Assembly (NCBI GenBank): GCA_016932015.1
Contig: JAFGDQ010000075.1
Coordinates: forward strand, 1-54,318
From: Spirochaetota bacterium
GTDB taxonomy: Bacteria; Spirochaetota; UBA4802; JAFGDQ01
Direction of reading: 5' to 3'
Length of the DNA stretch: 54,318 nt
A model generated the notes under the pieces. The model saw only the letters and a list, made by a program, of their open reading frames with translations, was not told the DNA's origin and searched no databases. Below are positions 26,711 to 35,779 of the stretch, piece by piece (the stretch's first letter is position 1; each line of letters begins with the position of its first letter). The position numbers and the translations under genes are program-made.

Positions 26711-28705
26711 ATGAATAAACTTAAAGATTTACTGATAAGTATTGATGATGATTTTTCAGAATCGTCTTCTGATAACGAGGTTGAAGTATATGCTGATTCT
26801 GTGAAACAGGCTCTTGAACTGGCTTCTGCAGAACTTTCAATTGAAATATCGAATCTTGATTATGAAATTATTGAGAAAGGAACCTCCGGTTTTTTCGGTG
26901 TAGCCCGAAAACCGTATCATCTGGTTGTTAAACAATCTGAAACCGCCGCTCAATATAAAGATATTCTTGATATTGAAAAGAAACTGTCAAAAGTATCAAT
27001 TTCCGATGAAATACAATTAAAGAATCTTGGTGAAAATGCTGACGGAAAAAGTGTTGTCAGAGTAACAAAATCTGGAATCTGGCTAACTGTAACAGCACCA
27101 AAAGGCAGGGGTAAAAAAGTAGAGCTGTCTGATGTCAGGGAGCGTCTCAATGCACTTAGAATATCAAATACTGATCAAAAGAGAATTGATAAGGCAGTAT
27201 CTGCAAAGAACGGAAAACCGGTAAAAATCGGAGACTGGCTGCCGAATCCGGATTATGACAGTACAATGTCTGTTGAAATAACAGATGATGAAATGAAGGC
27301 ATTTGTTAAAATAATCAAGCCCCGTTATTCCGGAAGGCATTTTGAAGTTGAAGATGTAATTGAAGCTTTGAAAAGCGCGGGTGTAGTGGCAGGAATAAAT
27401 GAGGAAAGAATATCCTCATATCTTGAGAATATGGATTATTCATCTGTTCTTGTAGGTGCCGAAGGAATAAAGCCTAAGCACGGAAAAGACGCATTTATAG
27501 ATTATAAAGTCAGAACAGACAGAACCCGTACCGTCTTTGAAGAGGATGAAAAAGGCCAGGTTGATTTCAAGGACCTGGACTTGCTGGAAAATGTTGTAGT
27601 CGGACAGCTGCTGGCTGTTAAGGTCCCGGCTGAAGAAGGCCAGCCCGGCAGGACTGTAACAAACAGAATTCTTCCTGCGAAATCCGGAAAGGATACTGTA
27701 TTAAGATACGGCAAAGGTACCATTCTTTCTGAAAACGGACTTGAACTTACTGCTGAAATAAACGGGCAGGTAGTATTTCAGCATTCGAAAATCAGTGTTG
27801 AGCCGGTTCATGTTGTCAAAGGGGATGTTTCCCTGGAAACCGGAAATATTGTTTTTCTTGGCTCTGTTTTAATTACGGGAAATGTTCAGGATAACTTTGT
27901 TGTAAAAGCAGCTGGAAATATTGAAGTCCGCGGATCGGTGCAAAAGGCATTTTTAGAAGCTGAAGGCAATATTATAGTCAGGCAGGGTATTATCGGGAGA
28001 GAAGAAGCGAAGATTGAGTCAACCGGCGGTTCCGTTTTTGCCAAGTTTATCCAATCTGCACACGTTATGGTTGAAAAAGACGTTATTGTACCAGAGGGGA
28101 TTCTTCATTCATTTATAGATGCCGGTGAAAGAATTCTGTGTACAGGACGAAGGGCCAAGATAGTAGGCGGAGTTATTCGTGCAGGTGAAGAGGTAAATTC
28201 AAAATTTCTTGGTTCGGATACCTTTACAAAGACAGATGTAAATGTCGGAATAAATCCGAAAGTACTTCAGCAGATCAGTGACATGAAGTCAATCCTTAAC
28301 GAATCAAAGACTGAACTTGAAAAAACCAATCTTAACCTCAATACTTTAAAAGCTCAAAAAGCTAGTTCCGGCGGAAAGTTACCGCCTGATAAAGAGGAGT
28401 TATATAATAATTATCTTGCACAGAAACAGAAACTTTCATCCAGAATGAATGAAATAAGTATTGAACTTGAAGAATTGAAAGCTTATATGAATATTCTTGA
28501 GCAGAAAGGCAAAGTATGTGTTGAGCAGAGTGTATTCCCCGGTGTTGATATACATATAAGGGATGAGAGATTCTCAGTAAAGGACCAGTACACTAATATT
28601 AAGTTTACTCTTGAGAATGAAGGTATCAGGCTGTCTGAATATGAACCTCCTGTTTTTTCCGACGAACAAACTAAAATGATGGCTTATACGAGGACAAGAA
28701 GATGA
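26711..28705 (+). CDS. FapA (DUF342) family polymer-forming protein with N-terminal Jag-like domain
   Basis: The 664-residue cytosolic protein begins with a Jag-N-like domain (ADSVKQALELASAELSIEIS and GTSGFFGVARKPYHLVV, residues ~18-75). DUF342/FapA follows: a beta-helix-like repeat region (KGDVSLETGNIVFLGSVLIT, then VKAAGNIEVRGSVQKAFLEA and EGNIIVRQGIIG), then a coiled coil (~520-605) and a C-terminal cap. FapA proteins occur near flagellar and chemotaxis genes in many bacteria; the role is unresolved. It lies 5 nt after fliA, so it is in the same transcript. Confidence 0.85.
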   Translation: MNKLKDLLISIDDDFSESSSDNEVEVYADSVKQALELASAELSIEISNLDYEIIEKGTSGFFGVARKPYHLVVKQSETAAQYKDILDIEKKLSKVSISDEIQLKNLGENADGKSVVRVTKSGIWLTVTAPKGRGKKVELSDVRERLNALRISNTDQKRIDKAVSAKNGKPVKIGDWLPNPDYDSTMSVEITDDEMKAFVKIIKPRYSGRHFEVEDVIEALKSAGVVAGINEERISSYLENMDYSSVLVGAEGIKPKHGKDAFIDYKVRTDRTRTVFEEDEKGQVDFKDLDLLENVVVGQLLAVKVPAEEGQPGRTVTNRILPAKSGKDTVLRYGKGTILSENGLELTAEINGQVVFQHSKISVEPVHVVKGDVSLETGNIVFLGSVLITGNVQDNFVVKAAGNIEVRGSVQKAFLEAEGNIIVRQGIIGREEAKIESTGGSVFAKFIQSAHVMVEKDVIVPEGILHSFIDAGERILCTGRRAKIVGGVIRAGEEVNSKFLGSDTFTKTDVNVGINPKVLQQISDMKSILNESKTELEKTNLNLNTLKAQKASSGGKLPPDKEELYNNYLAQKQKLSSRMNEISIELEELKAYMNILEQKGKVCVEQSVFPGVDIHIRDERFSVKDQYTNIKFTLENEGIRLSEYEPPVFSDEQTKMMAYTRTRR

Positions 28706-28720
28706 TAAAAGGAGTCTCGT

Positions 28721-29035
28721 ATGACTGTAAAACCGATTGATCTTCAAACTAATCTTGCTCATCTGCATGAAATAGCAAAAGGAGAGCATGGAAGAGCTGC
28801 GGCAAATATACAGGGGCAGCATTCATTAGAAGAGACAGCAGAAGAGAAAGCAAGATTGACCAAAAGCAGATTGGAAGAGAATAAACAGGCCGAAAAAACA
28901 TCAATAATGAAAGAAGAAGGGTTTAAAGGTAAAAAGCAGAATAAGAAGCAAAATAAAGACGAATCTGAAGATGAAGAAAAAAAAAATATCTCAAAAATCG
29001 AAAAGATGGGCATAATGATTGATGTGAAAAGGTAG
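28721..29035 (+). CDS. Small charged protein of the fliA-cheR segment, unknown function
   Basis: The 104-residue, highly charged and Lys/Glu-rich protein begins TVKPIDLQTNLAHLHEIAKG and ends KIEKMGIMIDVKR. The middle is predicted disordered or helical. It follows FapA by 15 nt with GGAG, and precedes the SwrB-like gene by 7 nt. A short protein with a PIDLQ start sits at this place in other spirochaete flagellar operons, from memory. No function can be assigned. Confidence 0.7.
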   Translation: MTVKPIDLQTNLAHLHEIAKGEHGRAAANIQGQHSLEETAEEKARLTKSRLEENKQAEKTSIMKEEGFKGKKQNKKQNKDESEDEEKKNISKIEKMGIMIDVKR

Positions 29036-29042
29036 ATTTAAT

Positions 29043-29924
29043 ATGCAATTTCTATTACTGGTTCTAATCAATATTTTAATGGCATGTTTTTTTTATTTAA
29101 TCCTGAGATTGAAGCTTGAAAAGTATGCTTCCGATTATCGTGAAAAACGCCTTAAAAGAGAAATGGATGAAATCATTAATGAATTCAATGAAACAGCGGA
29201 AAGAAATATTACAATTCTGGATAATAGAATTGAGATAATAAAAACTCTCTTAAATAAGTCGGGAAAATTAAATTCTATTGATATAAGTATTGCGGATCAT
29301 CCTGAAGCAAAATCAAAGAATAAAAAGGAAAATTTTTCAAAAGGAAAAACTTCGGGTGATCTTAATAATGAGCTTTCTTCTGATCAGGAAAAATCCGGTG
29401 AGAATTTTGCTTCTGAAACAGATGTAGAAATATCGAGAGATACTAAAGGATTTTTATCCAGACTTAGAGAAAGTTTAAAGGACAGCTTTCAGAAGAATTA
29501 TAAGTCTCTGGTTCATGCTGCTGAATCAGCAATAAGTACTGAAGGTGAAAGTAGACAAAATTATAAAACAGAAAATGAAAAAAAATCGGATGCTTTCAGA
29601 AAAGAGAAAGTTGATATTGTTATAGATTATACTGATGACGACCTGAATTTGCTGAGGGAATCTGAAAATGATCAACTGTATCCCTTAAGTAAAAATGAAT
29701 ATAAAACAGCTCTTCATACTGATCAGATTGAAGAGTACCCTCTGTCAGAAAAGGAGCAGTTTTCGGAAGATGAATTGGGGTATATGTTTTCTTCTTCTGA
29801 AGATAAATATCTATTGATTTCCGAACTATATCAGAAAGGGTATCCGGCTGACATTATCTCCAGGTCTTCAGGCATTCCTATTGGTGAAATAAAACTTGTT
29901 GTTGATTTAAATAAATCGTTGTAG
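29043..29924 (+). CDS. Membrane-anchored protein with C-terminal DUF6115-like HTH (SwrB-like layout)
   Basis: The 293-residue protein has one N-terminal helix (FLLLVLINILMACFFYLIL, residues ~3-21), a coiled-coil stretch (~25-75), a long acidic unstructured middle, and a terminal ~35-residue motif YLLISELYQKGYPADIISRS followed by SGIPIGEIKLVVDL, which reads as a helix-turn-helix. The layout of anchor, coiled coil and C-terminal HTH at the end of the fla/che cluster is that of Bacillus SwrB and clostridial DUF6115 proteins, which promote flagellar basal body maturation. Homology is inferred from architecture, not measured. Confidence 0.6.
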   Translation: MQFLLLVLINILMACFFYLILRLKLEKYASDYREKRLKREMDEIINEFNETAERNITILDNRIEIIKTLLNKSGKLNSIDISIADHPEAKSKNKKENFSKGKTSGDLNNELSSDQEKSGENFASETDVEISRDTKGFLSRLRESLKDSFQKNYKSLVHAAESAISTEGESRQNYKTENEKKSDAFRKEKVDIVIDYTDDDLNLLRESENDQLYPLSKNEYKTALHTDQIEEYPLSEKEQFSEDELGYMFSSSEDKYLLISELYQKGYPADIISRSSGIPIGEIKLVVDLNKSL

Positions 29925-30026
29925 TTTTTTTTTGATGTTATATTCTCACTGTATAGCTGAATTTGCTGTATTGGCAGCCTTTTCAGCTTAAGTTTTATAA
30001 AATTTATAATAATTTGATTGAGAGCT

Positions 30027-30872
30027 ATGATAGACTTTGAAAATATTGTCAGATTAACCGATTCGGAATTTGAGAAGTTTGCAAAACTTGTATATAACGA
30101 AAGCGGTATTTTTTTAAAAACAACAAAACTGACTCTTTTATCCAATCGTCTCCGGAAAAGATTGAATGCGTTAAATTTAAAAACATTTACAGAGTACTAC
30201 GATTATATTAATTCGCTTGCTGACCGTTCCAAGGAAATTGAATCTCTTATTGACGTAGTCTCCACCAATGAAACGTATTTTTTCAGAAATGAGAAGCAAT
30301 TTGAATCTTTAACAGGAGAATGCTTTCCTGAAATCTCAAAAAGAAAACAGACAGATAAACGCCTGAGAATCTGGAGTGCCGGCTGTTCTACAGGTGAAGA
30401 GCCGTACACAATCGGAATTTGCATACTTGAAGCCGGAAGCCTCTTTCAGGGATGGGATATTGAGATAATAGCAACAGATATAGCATATTCTGTTCTGGAT
30501 TTCGCAAAAAAAGGCGAGTATTCAGGCAGGAGAATTGATAAGGTTAAACCTGAATTACTCAAAAAATATTTTTTAAAAAGTGATTCAGAACAGTACACTA
30601 TCAAGGATGAAGTTAAAAAAATTATTAATTTTAAGTTATTAAATTTGTTCAAAGATTCATATCCGGTTAATATAGATATTATTTTCTGCAGAAATGTTAT
30701 GATCTATTTTGATAAAGAACATCAAAAGAAACTACTTTCCGGATTTTACAGATCAATTCAGAATAATGGTTATTTGTTTTTAGGACATTCAGAAACAATC
30801 CATTCAATATCGGATGACTTCACATATAGAAAAATTATAGACAGTCCTGTGTATATCCCAAAGGATAAATAA
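30027..30872 (+). CDS. cheR: Chemotaxis protein methyltransferase CheR
   Basis: The 281-residue enzyme has the small N-terminal helical domain (residues ~1-75) and the SAM-binding fold: VVSTNETYFFRNEKQFE, RIWSAGCSTGEEPYTIG (the GCSxGEEPY motif near residue 110), IEIIATDIAYSVLDFA and DIIFCRNVMIYFD. It methylates chemoreceptor glutamates using SAM. I chose ATG 30027 over a TTG nine bases upstream. cheD follows after one base. No receptor or cheB is in the window. Confidence 0.95.
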   Translation: MIDFENIVRLTDSEFEKFAKLVYNESGIFLKTTKLTLLSNRLRKRLNALNLKTFTEYYDYINSLADRSKEIESLIDVVSTNETYFFRNEKQFESLTGECFPEISKRKQTDKRLRIWSAGCSTGEEPYTIGICILEAGSLFQGWDIEIIATDIAYSVLDFAKKGEYSGRRIDKVKPELLKKYFLKSDSEQYTIKDEVKKIINFKLLNLFKDSYPVNIDIIFCRNVMIYFDKEHQKKLLSGFYRSIQNNGYLFLGHSETIHSISDDFTYRKIIDSPVYIPKDK

Positions 30873-30873
30873 T

Positions 30874-31365
30874 GTGAGTTTTAAACTTATTAATGTTGGA
30901 ATCGCTGATATAGGGATTGCTAAACCGCCGGATATTTTACGAACGATCCTGGGGTCATGCGTAGGGGTATGCCTTTACGATTCAAGGAGTCAGATAGGAG
31001 GCCTCTCGCATGTAATGCTTCCTAAAATGATTGAAACCAGTTCCGCGACGCTTCCTAATTTAAAAAAATATGCGGATACTGCTATTCCATATTTGCTTAA
31101 AAAAATGGAAAATATAGGGGCAAACAGAAAATATATCAGCGCTAAAATAATTGGCGGCGCGACAATGTTTAAAATCATGTCAAATAATCCCGCGAGTAAT
31201 ATTGGACAGAATAATATCGACAGCGTGAAGCAGATTTTAAAAGAGTTGAAAATCAGTATTATTGCAGAAGATCTGGGTGGAGACCACGGCCGGACTATTG
31301 ACTTTTATATGGAATCGGGTGATGTAAAGATTAAATTTTCAACACGCGATTTAAGAGTTATTTAA
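30874..31365 (+). CDS. cheD: Chemoreceptor glutamine deamidase CheD
   Basis: The 163-residue enzyme has the catalytic Cys in TILGSCVGVCLYD (residue ~29) and His in IGGLSHVMLP (~46), followed by AKIIGGATMF and DLGGDHGRTIDFYMESGDV. CheD deamidates receptor glutamines and, in CheC/FliY-type systems, interacts with the CheY-P phosphatase. That fits the presence of FliY. It starts with GTG immediately after cheR. Confidence 0.94.
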   Translation: MSFKLINVGIADIGIAKPPDILRTILGSCVGVCLYDSRSQIGGLSHVMLPKMIETSSATLPNLKKYADTAIPYLLKKMENIGANRKYISAKIIGGATMFKIMSNNPASNIGQNNIDSVKQILKELKISIIAEDLGGDHGRTIDFYMESGDVKIKFSTRDLRVI

Positions 31366-31429
31366 TACTTGATAATACTTATTGATAAATTTGAATTATT
31401 TATATTAAACACCTTACAGGAAATTAATC

Positions 31430-32296
31430 ATGGATAGTATGACCGGCTATGCTTATATTGAAAAAAGTAATCATCAATTTTCATTTGCAGTTGAAGTAAA
31501 ATCTTTAAATTCAAAATTTCTGGAAATTATTGTAAATCTTCCAAAAATTTTGAGAAAAAATGAAAGTGATTTAATTCAGATTTTGAAAGATAAATTTCCC
31601 AGAGGTAAAATTGTTTTAACTATTGATATTTATGACTGGGCAGAGGACAAGAAAGTATCAATTAATAAAAATTTTATTAATAATATTTATTCAGAACTGA
31701 AAAAAGTTGAACGAGAACTGGGAGCTGATAACCTGGTTACCGGAGATGTCTTATTTTCATTTGACAATGTAATAAATTATCACAGGACATTACTGACAAA
31801 TCAATCATATAATGAAGTATTAAAAGTACTTTACAGTGCTATAGATGTAGCAAAAAAAATGCAGAGAAAAGAAGGGAATATCGTAAAAAAAGATCTGGAA
31901 AAATCTTTAAGTTTTATTGGAAATTCGGTTGTAGAGATAAAAAAGAAGTATAAGGATATTTCAAAAGTTATATTTAACAAGTTAAAGAAGAATATAGAAT
32001 CAATTACAAAATTCACAGTTAATGACAACAGGCTTTATAGTGAAGTTGCTATCCTGGCTGATAAACTTGACATAAATGAAGAAATTGTAAGATTAAATAA
32101 TCATTTGAAAAAATTTAAAAGTTTAATGAATGAAAAGGGTCAGATTGGTAAAAGACTGGACTTTCTTGCTCAGGAAATGTTCAGGGAGACAAATACCATA
32201 TCTTCAAAAGCAAATAGTTCTGAAATATCTCATATTGTCGTAGAAATTAAAAATAATATAGACAAAATCAGGGAACATTCAAGAAATATCATATGA
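31430..32296 (+). CDS. yicC: YicC family endoribonuclease
   Basis: The 288-residue protein opens [20 protein letters not shown] followed by [12 protein letters not shown], the YicC signature. It ends in the C-terminal DUF1732 domain with [20 protein letters not shown] and [15 protein letters not shown]. YicC proteins are RNases implicated in sRNA/mRNA turnover, and hfq lies close by here. It overlaps remA by four bases (ATGA) and begins the yicC-remA-gmk-rpoZ-miaA block found in many bacteria. Confidence 0.93.
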   Translation: MDSMTGYAYIEKSNHQFSFAVEVKSLNSKFLEIIVNLPKILRKNESDLIQILKDKFPRGKIVLTIDIYDWAEDKKVSINKNFINNIYSELKKVERELGADNLVTGDVLFSFDNVINYHRTLLTNQSYNEVLKVLYSAIDVAKKMQRKEGNIVKKDLEKSLSFIGNSVVEIKKKYKDISKVIFNKLKKNIESITKFTVNDNRLYSEVAILADKLDINEEIVRLNNHLKKFKSLMNEKGQIGKRLDFLAQEMFRETNTISSKANSSEISHIVVEIKNNIDKIREHSRNII

Positions 32297-32544
32297 GAGC
32301 TACACTAATCAACATAGGATTTGGAAATTCAGTCATTGCTGAAAGAATAATTGCTGTAATTACTCCTCTTTCTGCTTCCGGGAAAAGAATTCGTGAAGAA
32401 GCGAAGGAGAATGAATCATTAATTGATGCTACACATGGCAGAAAAACAAGGGCAATTATAATCATGGATTCGAAACATGTAATTTTATCGGCAATGCAGC
32501 CGGAAACTATAGCAAACAGATTATCAAGTCATGCAGAAGAATGA
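32293..32544 (+). CDS. remA: RemA/DUF370 family DNA-binding regulator
   Basis: The 83-residue protein opens [20 protein letters not shown] and continues with [12 protein letters not shown] and [19 protein letters not shown], a clear DUF370/RemA. In Bacillus, RemA octamers bind DNA and activate matrix and osmolyte genes; in most phyla the target is unknown. It lies between yicC and gmk, a conserved position. It overlaps yicC by 4 nt and gmk by 14 nt. Confidence 0.9.
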   Translation: MRATLINIGFGNSVIAERIIAVITPLSASGKRIREEAKENESLIDATHGRKTRAIIIMDSKHVILSAMQPETIANRLSSHAEE

Positions 32545-33115
32545 TCTAGTTCTTGTTGTTTCCGCTCCTTCAGGTGCCGGTAAAACAACAATAATAAATA
32601 AATTATTATCTGAAGATGACAGATTTGAATTTGTCATTTCAACAACAACAAGACCTCCAAGAAATAATGAACAGGAAGGAAGCAGTTATTATTTTGTTTC
32701 GATAGAGGATTTTCAGCACAAAATTGAAAAATCAGACTTTTTTGAATGGGCCGAAGTTCATAAAAACTATTATGGGGTTACAAAAAAAGAATTTGACAGA
32801 ATTCTTTCTTTGAGAAAAATTCCTTTATTTGACGTAGATGTACAGGGAGCAAAAAAATTAAAGGAAATTTTAGGCTCAGGAAACACCGTATTCGTTTTTA
32901 TTTCACCTCCATCTATTGAAGGTTTAAGAGACAGGCTGAAGAATCGCGGAACAGATAGTGAAGAAGTAATAAATCTGAGAATTCAAAATGCTGTTAATGA
33001 ATTGAATGAACTGAATAACTTTGACTATTTAATTGTTAATAATGATATAGATGAGTCATTACTTGATCTTAAAGCAATAATGAGGGCTGAGTTTTGTAAA
33101 ATCAGATCAAAATAA
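32531..33115 (+). CDS. gmk: Guanylate kinase
   Basis: The 194-residue enzyme phosphorylates GMP to GDP. It has P-loop [12 protein letters not shown] (residues ~10-21), the GMP-binding [20 protein letters not shown] segment (~39-58), [13 protein letters not shown], and [12 protein letters not shown]. The start lies inside the 3' end of remA (14-nt overlap), so translation is probably coupled. Length is normal. Confidence 0.96.
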   Translation: MQKNDLVLVVSAPSGAGKTTIINKLLSEDDRFEFVISTTTRPPRNNEQEGSSYYFVSIEDFQHKIEKSDFFEWAEVHKNYYGVTKKEFDRILSLRKIPLFDVDVQGAKKLKEILGSGNTVFVFISPPSIEGLRDRLKNRGTDSEEVINLRIQNAVNELNELNNFDYLIVNNDIDESLLDLKAIMRAEFCKIRSK

Positions 33116-33139
33116 AAAATATTTATCAGGAGAAATTAA

Positions 33140-33355
33140 TTGTCAGTAATATTGGAAAAATTATTATCATACAACGGAAACAAGTATATTTTCAGTAAAG
33201 CAGCTATGGAAGCAATTGATAAGATTGGAAATCTTAAAGAATATCGTGAAGATATGGATACTGAAGGGAAAATAGTAGTTAAAATATTAAATTTTTTATT
33301 AGAAGAAAAAATAAAATTTCAGTATCTGAAAGACATGGAAGAGGAAAAAAAATAA
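33140..33355 (+). CDS. rpoZ: RNA polymerase omega subunit-like protein
   Basis: The 71-residue small protein occupies the omega-subunit slot between gmk and miaA. Its start (ILEKLLSYNGNKYIFSKAAM) followed by AIDKIGNL resembles the omega helix 1-2 region, with the usual R-F-x-L-V replaced by K-Y-I-F-S. It starts with TTG at 33140 after CAGGAGAAA. Sequence divergence keeps the call below certainty, but position strongly supports it. Confidence 0.72.
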   Translation: MSVILEKLLSYNGNKYIFSKAAMEAIDKIGNLKEYREDMDTEGKIVVKILNFLLEEKIKFQYLKDMEEEKK

Positions 33356-33375
33356 ACAATTCCGGGAAAAAATAA

Positions 33376-34287
33376 ATCAAAGCAATTGTATTAGTTGGAC
33401 CGACGGGAGTCGGTAAAACGGATGTTTCAATTCAGATCGCCACTGAATATTTTGAGATTATTTCTGCTGATTCTGTTCAGGTTTATAAATATTTAAATAT
33501 TGGCAGCAGTAAACCAGATAAAGAAAGCATACAAAAAGTTAAACATCATCTTATTGATATTGTTGAACCTGACTTTAATTTTACAGCAGGAAATTTTTGT
33601 GATATTGCAATTGAAGAATGCGGTAAGATCTCTGACAGCGGCAGATATCCTTTGTTTGTAGGAGGAACAGCCTTTTACATTGATTCGTTTTTTATCGGGT
33701 TGTCTGAGATTCCGAAAATAGATGAGTCTGTCAAACAACAGCTTGCCTTTGATCTAAATAAATACGGTCTGCAATCTCTTTATCAGGAACTTGTAAAGTT
33801 TGATGAAATATTTTCATCAAAAATACATAGTAATGACCGGCAGCGAATATTAAGAGGTCTTGAAGTTTACAGAGGAACCGGCAGGGCTTTAAGCAGCTAT
33901 TATAATCAAAAAGCAGGATACGAATCTGAGGATACTCTGTACATCGGACTTTATCGTGACAGACAGATATTACGTGAAAGAATTGATAAAAGAGTAAACT
34001 TTATGATAAATTCCGGATTTATTGATGAAGTTGAACATATAAGAGAAATGGGATACGGCCCAGAACTCCGTTCAATGCAATCAATTGGATATTATGAGTT
34101 AAATAAATATATTGAAGGACAATTTACTATTGATGAAGCAATAGAAAAGATTAAGACTAATACAAAAAAATACGCAAAAAGACAGATGACATGGCTCAGG
34201 AGGAATAAAAAAGTTAACTGGGTCAATCCTGAAAATATGAGTGAAATAAAAGGACTTGTTTACGGATTTTTAAAGAAATATATGTAA
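33376..34287 (+). CDS. miaA: tRNA dimethylallyltransferase MiaA with a probable non-canonical AUC start
   Basis: MiaA adds dimethylallyl to A37 of tRNAs reading UNN codons. The frame carries the full N-terminal P-loop KAIVLVGPTGVGKTDVSIQI, ISADSVQVYKYLNIGSSKP, HHLIDIVEP, LFVGGTAFYIDSFF, DRQRILRGLEVY and YAKRQMTWLRRN. The nearest in-frame ATG, GTG or TTG is at 33652, inside the protein after the P-loop; an in-frame TAA sits at 33373-33375. So synthesis must begin at ATC 33376 (or ATT 33385), 20 nt after the rpoZ stop, with CGGGAA about 7 nt upstream. From ATC the length is 303 residues, right for the family. A sequencing error is the alternative. Confidence 0.85.
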   Translation: MKAIVLVGPTGVGKTDVSIQIATEYFEIISADSVQVYKYLNIGSSKPDKESIQKVKHHLIDIVEPDFNFTAGNFCDIAIEECGKISDSGRYPLFVGGTAFYIDSFFIGLSEIPKIDESVKQQLAFDLNKYGLQSLYQELVKFDEIFSSKIHSNDRQRILRGLEVYRGTGRALSSYYNQKAGYESEDTLYIGLYRDRQILRERIDKRVNFMINSGFIDEVEHIREMGYGPELRSMQSIGYYELNKYIEGQFTIDEAIEKIKTNTKKYAKRQMTWLRRNKKVNWVNPENMSEIKGLVYGFLKKYM

Positions 34288-34369
34288 ATTTAGAAAAGAA
34301 TTTTTTATTTTTAAAGGCTGATATTATTTTGATGTGTGTTTTGCAGTTGTGAGAACCTGCACGAAAAAT

Positions 34370-34399
34370 TTGACTTTTTAGACTTGTAAATCATAAAAT
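34370..34399 (+). promoter_or_regulatory. Sigma-70-type promoter for hfq
   Basis: TTGACT (34370-34375), an 18-nt spacer and TAAAAT (34394-34399), 40 nt before the hfq ATG. Confidence 0.55.
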
Positions 34400-34438
34400 C
34401 TCAGGTTTCTATAAAAAAATATAAAAAAGGGTGTTGAA

Positions 34439-34681
34439 ATGTCAAAACAAATAAAAAATTTACAGGATTCTTTTTTAAATGTGTCTCGTAAGGAGAAAAT
34501 AAGTTTAACTATCTATTTGATGAATGGAGTCCCGATTAAGGGCAGGGTTTTAAGTTTTGATAATTTTACAATTTTGCTTGAAGTTGATAAAAAACAAAAT
34601 TTAATTTACAAACATGCTGTATCTACAATATTGCCCTCAAAACCGATTCCATATCAGAATATTGAAGAGTGGGCTAAATAG
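34439..34681 (+). CDS. hfq: RNA chaperone Hfq
   Basis: The 80-residue Sm-like protein reads [20 protein letters not shown] through [20 protein letters not shown] to [14 protein letters not shown], with the Sm1 and Sm2 motifs (the latter YKHA variant of YKHAIS). It forms hexamers that pair small RNAs with mRNAs. There is almost no C-terminal tail. It follows miaA, as in many bacteria, but from its own promoter. Confidence 0.95.
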   Translation: MSKQIKNLQDSFLNVSRKEKISLTIYLMNGVPIKGRVLSFDNFTILLEVDKKQNLIYKHAVSTILPSKPIPYQNIEEWAK

Positions 34682-34842
34682 AATTATTACTAAATATAGA
34701 AAAATAACAGGAATCTGATATACAAAAAGAAATATTTTTGAAGAAGATGAAGCATTTAAATTTTTTAGTGCTTAAGAAATAACAGGAATACAAATAAGTT
34801 TTAAACGAATAAAATATATTATTAAAAAAAGGAGTAGTTAAA

Positions 34843-34932
34843 GTGCCCTGCGGTAGAAAAAGAAGAAAACAAAAAATTTCCAAACATAAAAGGTCAAAAA
34901 GAAGAAGAAGAAATCGTCATAAGAAAAAATAG
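34843..34932 (+). CDS. 29-residue basic protein of the AURKAIP1/COX24 (mS38/bS22-like) family
   Basis: A GTG start at 34843, 12 nt after an AAAAAGGAG ribosome binding site, opens a 29-codon frame: MPCGRKRRKQKISKHKRSK, then RRRRNRHKKK. The MPCGKKRKR...THKRKKR...NRHKK pattern is that of short COX24/AURKAIP1-domain proteins in Bacteroidetes and other phyla. These are related to mitoribosomal mS38 and mycobacterial bS22, small-subunit proteins near the decoding site. Over half the residues are Arg or Lys. The protein is too short for most gene finders. Ribosome association is inferred from the family. Confidence 0.8.
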   Translation: MPCGRKRRKQKISKHKRSKRRRRNRHKKK

Positions 34933-35007
34933 TTACTTTATATTTTAAAGCTGTTTTTTTGTCCTTATTATAATGTGATACTGGCAATAATATAAGATTT
35001 TAAAATA

Positions 35008-35769
35008 ATGCGAAAAAAATCAAATCTGAATAAGCCCGATACTAATACTAACGGTACTTATTGGAAAAGAAGACCTTCTGAAATAAGAGGTTATACCAGA
35101 ACATTATATATTACTACTGAAGATGATGAATATATCAGAGTAGATTATAATATTAAAGAGAAGAAAGTTAGGCTCTATATTGAGGACAATGAGGAAGGCG
35201 GTAATCCGTATTATTCTGTCATTAACAACGGTAGAATTACCGTAGAAAGAAATGCGACTACAGGCAGAGTCTCAAACTTACATGATAAGTTCAGCAAAAG
35301 GGCTGATATTTTTTCGACGATACCTAATAAAGATGTTATTAAGATTATTGATAAAAATTACGGTATCGGACTTCAGGAACCCGGCAGGAATTTAAGCCCG
35401 GAAGAAAGAAAAAATAAAAGCCATAGAAGAAAAATTGAAAGAGAACAAGTCAGAAAAAAATATTTCGGTATTCAACAGGATAACCGGACTTATTCTGATA
35501 ACTATGTAAGCAGAAAAAGGCCGAAAACCAGGAAGAGGAAAGTTAAATTTATTGATGTTGTTGATGTCTCATTAGGTATTCTAATGTGCATCGGTTTATA
35601 TTCGTTCAATCATAATTTTGTTACTCTTGGAGTTCTTGCTGCTTTTATTGGTATTTTTATTGGGTTACTGGATGTGTATTACAGAGAGAGACAGCTAATA
35701 ATTATAAAAATGTGTTTCTTTCTGCTGGCAGGTGTGATATTCTATATCTACGGCTATTATATACTATAG
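35008..35769 (+). CDS. Uncharacterised membrane protein with C-terminal helices
   Basis: The 253-residue protein has a soluble, very basic N-terminal part (residues ~1-175, with a beta-rich YTRTLYITTEDDEYIRVDY segment and PEERKNKSHRRKIEREQVR) and three closely spaced transmembrane helices (~183-203, 205-225 and 230-252). I recognise no family. It lies 10 nt before cheW on the same strand, so the two may be co-transcribed. A link to chemotaxis signalling or RNA binding would be a guess. Confidence 0.6.
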   Translation: MRKKSNLNKPDTNTNGTYWKRRPSEIRGYTRTLYITTEDDEYIRVDYNIKEKKVRLYIEDNEEGGNPYYSVINNGRITVERNATTGRVSNLHDKFSKRADIFSTIPNKDVIKIIDKNYGIGLQEPGRNLSPEERKNKSHRRKIEREQVRKKYFGIQQDNRTYSDNYVSRKRPKTRKRKVKFIDVVDVSLGILMCIGLYSFNHNFVTLGVLAAFIGIFIGLLDVYYRERQLIIIKMCFFLLAGVIFYIYGYYIL

Positions 35770-35779
35770 GGTAATAATA

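Noticed and set aside
33341..33375. Frameshift read-through from rpoZ into miaA through the A-run at the rpoZ end
   Set aside because: The -1 frame hits TAA at 33373 before miaA, and the +1 frame is not the miaA frame.
34702..34789. 13-nt direct repeat AAATAACAGGAAT at 34702 and 34777
   Set aside because: Single pair in AT-rich spacer, no further copies or structure; probably chance.
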